A DNA stretch of 64,000 nt from Pseudomonas sp. ZH-FAD (GTDB taxonomy: Bacteria > Pseudomonadota > Gammaproteobacteria > Pseudomonadales > Pseudomonadaceae). The stretch covers positions 31,190 through 95,189 of the forward strand of contig NZ_PGLR01000024.1 of NCBI RefSeq assembly GCF_002803095.1. Direction: 5' to 3'. Position numbers and translations under genes: made by a program. Below are positions 62,831 through 64,000 of the stretch, piece by piece (the stretch's first letter is position 1; each line of letters begins with the position of its first letter). Below the pieces are notes generated by a model. It saw only the letters and a list, made by a program, of their open reading frames with translations, was not told the DNA's origin and made no database searches.

Positions 62831-62856
62831 CGCCCGACCATGCCTGCAGCCGGGCG
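62831..62856 (-). terminator. Possible moeA terminator displaced by the repeat element
   Basis: Short arms CGCCCG / CGGGCG with a 14-base loop lie beyond copy 4 of the palindromic element. On the minus strand CTTTAG follows. If it ends moeA transcription, the element now separates it from the moeA stop codon by about 150 bp. Confidence 0.35.
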
Positions 62857-62869
62857 ATTCAGGCGCTAG

Positions 62870-63009
62870 CAGGCCATTGAAAAACGTAGCCGAGGCAGCC
62901 AGTGCAAGGCAAAAACAGGCGAAAAAGCGCAGTTTACGAGTTGTAAATGAGCATTTTGAGCCTGTTTTTAACGCAGCAATGGCAACGCAGGTAGTTTTTC
63001 AACAGCCTG
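62870..63009 (-). repeat. 140-bp palindromic element, copy 4 (inverted orientation)
   Basis: Terminal repeats CAGGCCATTGAAAAACGTAG and GTAGTTTTTCAACAGCCTG enclose the shared core (AAAACAGGCG, TTTACGAGTTGTAAA, CCTGTTTTTAACGCAG). It ends directly at the moeA stop codon. The flanks CTAG (left) and CTAA (right) differ by one base and may be a decayed target duplication. Confidence 0.88.
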
Positions 63010-64000
63010 CTAACCGAGAATCTCGCTCAAGGGAATGAAGCGCAGCATATCCCCTTCGGCCAACGTGCTGCCCTCCATTACCTCGGCCAACCCTTCGGCC
63101 CAGGCGGCGCTGCGCAAAACGCCGGAACTCTGGTTGGCATAGGGCACCACGCGCCCATGCTCCAGACGCGCGCGCAGGTACTCACGGCGCATACCCGGCT
63201 TACCCCAGGTAAAACCTGCCGGCACCGCGAAGCCCAGTGGTTCGACCCGCTGCACACCAAGACGACGCAACATGTAAGGACGCGCCAGCAGTCCGAAGGT
63301 GACCAGTGTCGAGGCCGGGTTGCCCGGCAAACCTATTACCGGAACGCCCTGGTAGTGGCCGAAGGTCAGCGGTTTACCTGGCTTGATCGCCAATTTCCAC
63401 AGCGCCAGTTCGCCCGCCTCGCGCAGGGCTATGCCGAGAAAATCCGCCTCCCCCACCGAAACGCCACCCGTGGAGAGGATCAGATCGACCTCGCCCAAGG
63501 CGCCCAGCGCTTCGCGGGTGCGCTGCAGGTCATCAGGCAATATGCCCGCATCGACCACGCTGCAGCCCAGCCGCTGCAACCAGGCGATCAGCAGACGGCG
63601 ATTGCTGTTGTAGATCTGCCCCGGCCCAAGTTCCTGCCCCGGCTCGACCAGCTCATCGCCGGTGGACAGCACGGCAACGCGCAGGCGCCGCCGCACCGAC
63701 AGCCGTGCAGCGCCAAGAGAGGCTGCCAGCCCCAGCTCGATTGGCCCCAGGCGGGTACCGGCCGGCAGCACGCATTCGCCGCTGCGGGTTTCCTGACCTT
63801 GAGCCCGTACGTTCTGCCCGACTTTCAGCGGCTCGCGCAAATGCACCCGCCCCGCCTCATCCAGCTCAACGTTCTCCTGCATCTCGACGGTGTCGGCACC
63901 TTCCGGTAGCGGCGCACCAGTGAAGATGCGCGCACAGGTTCCGGGCTCCAGCGGTGTGGGCGCGGTGCCCGCCTGAATGCGCTGGCTAATCGGCAACGCC
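63010..64000 (-). CDS. moeA: Molybdopterin molybdotransferase, 3' part (5' end outside window)
   Basis: The last 330 or so codons of MoeA, which inserts molybdate into adenylylated molybdopterin. Visible landmarks are the ARIFTGAPLPEGADTVEMQE segment, VAVLSTGDELVEPG with IYNSNRRLL, LILSTGGVSVGEADF (MogA-like domain), KLAIKPGKPLTFG and IGLPGNPASTLVTF. The C-terminal domain IV ends at a TAG stop touching the palindromic element. The reading frame is open to the window edge, so the true start lies beyond 64000. Confidence 0.93.
   Translation of the reverse strand, partial: ALPISQRIQAGTAPTPLEPGTCARIFTGAPLPEGADTVEMQENVELDEAGRVHLREPLKVGQNVRAQGQETRSGECVLPAGTRLGPIELGLAASLGAARLSVRRRLRVAVLSTGDELVEPGQELGPGQIYNSNRRLLIAWLQRLGCSVVDAGILPDDLQRTREALGALGEVDLILSTGGVSVGEADFLGIALREAGELALWKLAIKPGKPLTFGHYQGVPVIGLPGNPASTLVTFGLLARPYMLRRLGVQRVEPLGFAVPAGFTWGKPGMRREYLRARLEHGRVVPYANQSSGVLRSAAWAEGLAEVMEGSTLAEGDMLRFIPLSEILG

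Overview
The window looks like a chromosome segment of a Pseudomonas species. It is GC-rich, the protein families and most of the gene order are pseudomonad, and REP-type palindromes of the GTAGGAGCG/CGCTCCTAC kind lie between genes. From memory, the blocks HIT/yafJ/ptrB, rnd/ycgL/dehydrogenase/ycgN, sulfurtransferase, FadL-like porin, glutathione peroxidase/MFS/MarR and the cob operon follow the order of P. aeruginosa PAO1 around PA1272-PA1308. The lipA-lifO pair would fit the P. mendocina/oleovorans lineage; that placement is an inference.

Region 1 (about 1.4-27.7 kb) is an accessory type I secretion locus. Two very large minus-strand genes encode RTX proteins with animal-type haem peroxidase domains. 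One protein has 2053 aa and one peroxidase domain carrying an unusual alanine-rich insertion. The other has about 4100 aa and two complete peroxidase domains in tandem, followed by nine copies of a roughly 90-residue RTX module. Between them lies a NarL-type kinase/regulator pair with convergent ends. A dedicated ABC exporter, membrane-fusion protein and TolC-like channel follow on the plus strand. The simplest reading is a regulated, self-contained system that exports giant extracellular peroxidases.

Region 2 (27.8-43.2 kb) is housekeeping: DUF2937, a YafJ-type amidotransferase, a HIT protein, oligopeptidase B, HNH proteins, a gluzincin-like protein, RNase D with YcgL, a D-2-hydroxyacid dehydrogenase, YcgN, an SMP-30-like protein, a spermidine-synthase-like protein, NADP-glutamate dehydrogenase and a sulfurtransferase. 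REP palindromes and copies of a 140-bp palindromic element separate several of these genes.

Region 3 (43.4-51.7 kb) groups a FadL-type porin, a second convergent two-component pair, a secreted lipase with its foldase, a periplasmic glutathione peroxidase, an unannotated 41-aa membrane peptide, an MFS transporter and a MarR regulator. Lipase plus fatty-acid porin suggests lipid scavenging.

Region 4 (51.7-61.1 kb) is a compact ten-gene operon, cobO-cobB-bluB-cobD(cbiB)-cobC(decarboxylase)-cobQ-cobU-cobT-cobC(phosphatase)-cobS, for the late steps of adenosylcobalamin synthesis. It sits behind a cobalamin riboswitch. A 140-bp palindromic element is inserted inside the riboswitch, between its conserved blocks. 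The same element occurs at three other places in the window. The window ends with an HNH protein, two NlpC/P60 lipoproteins and the 3' part of moeA.
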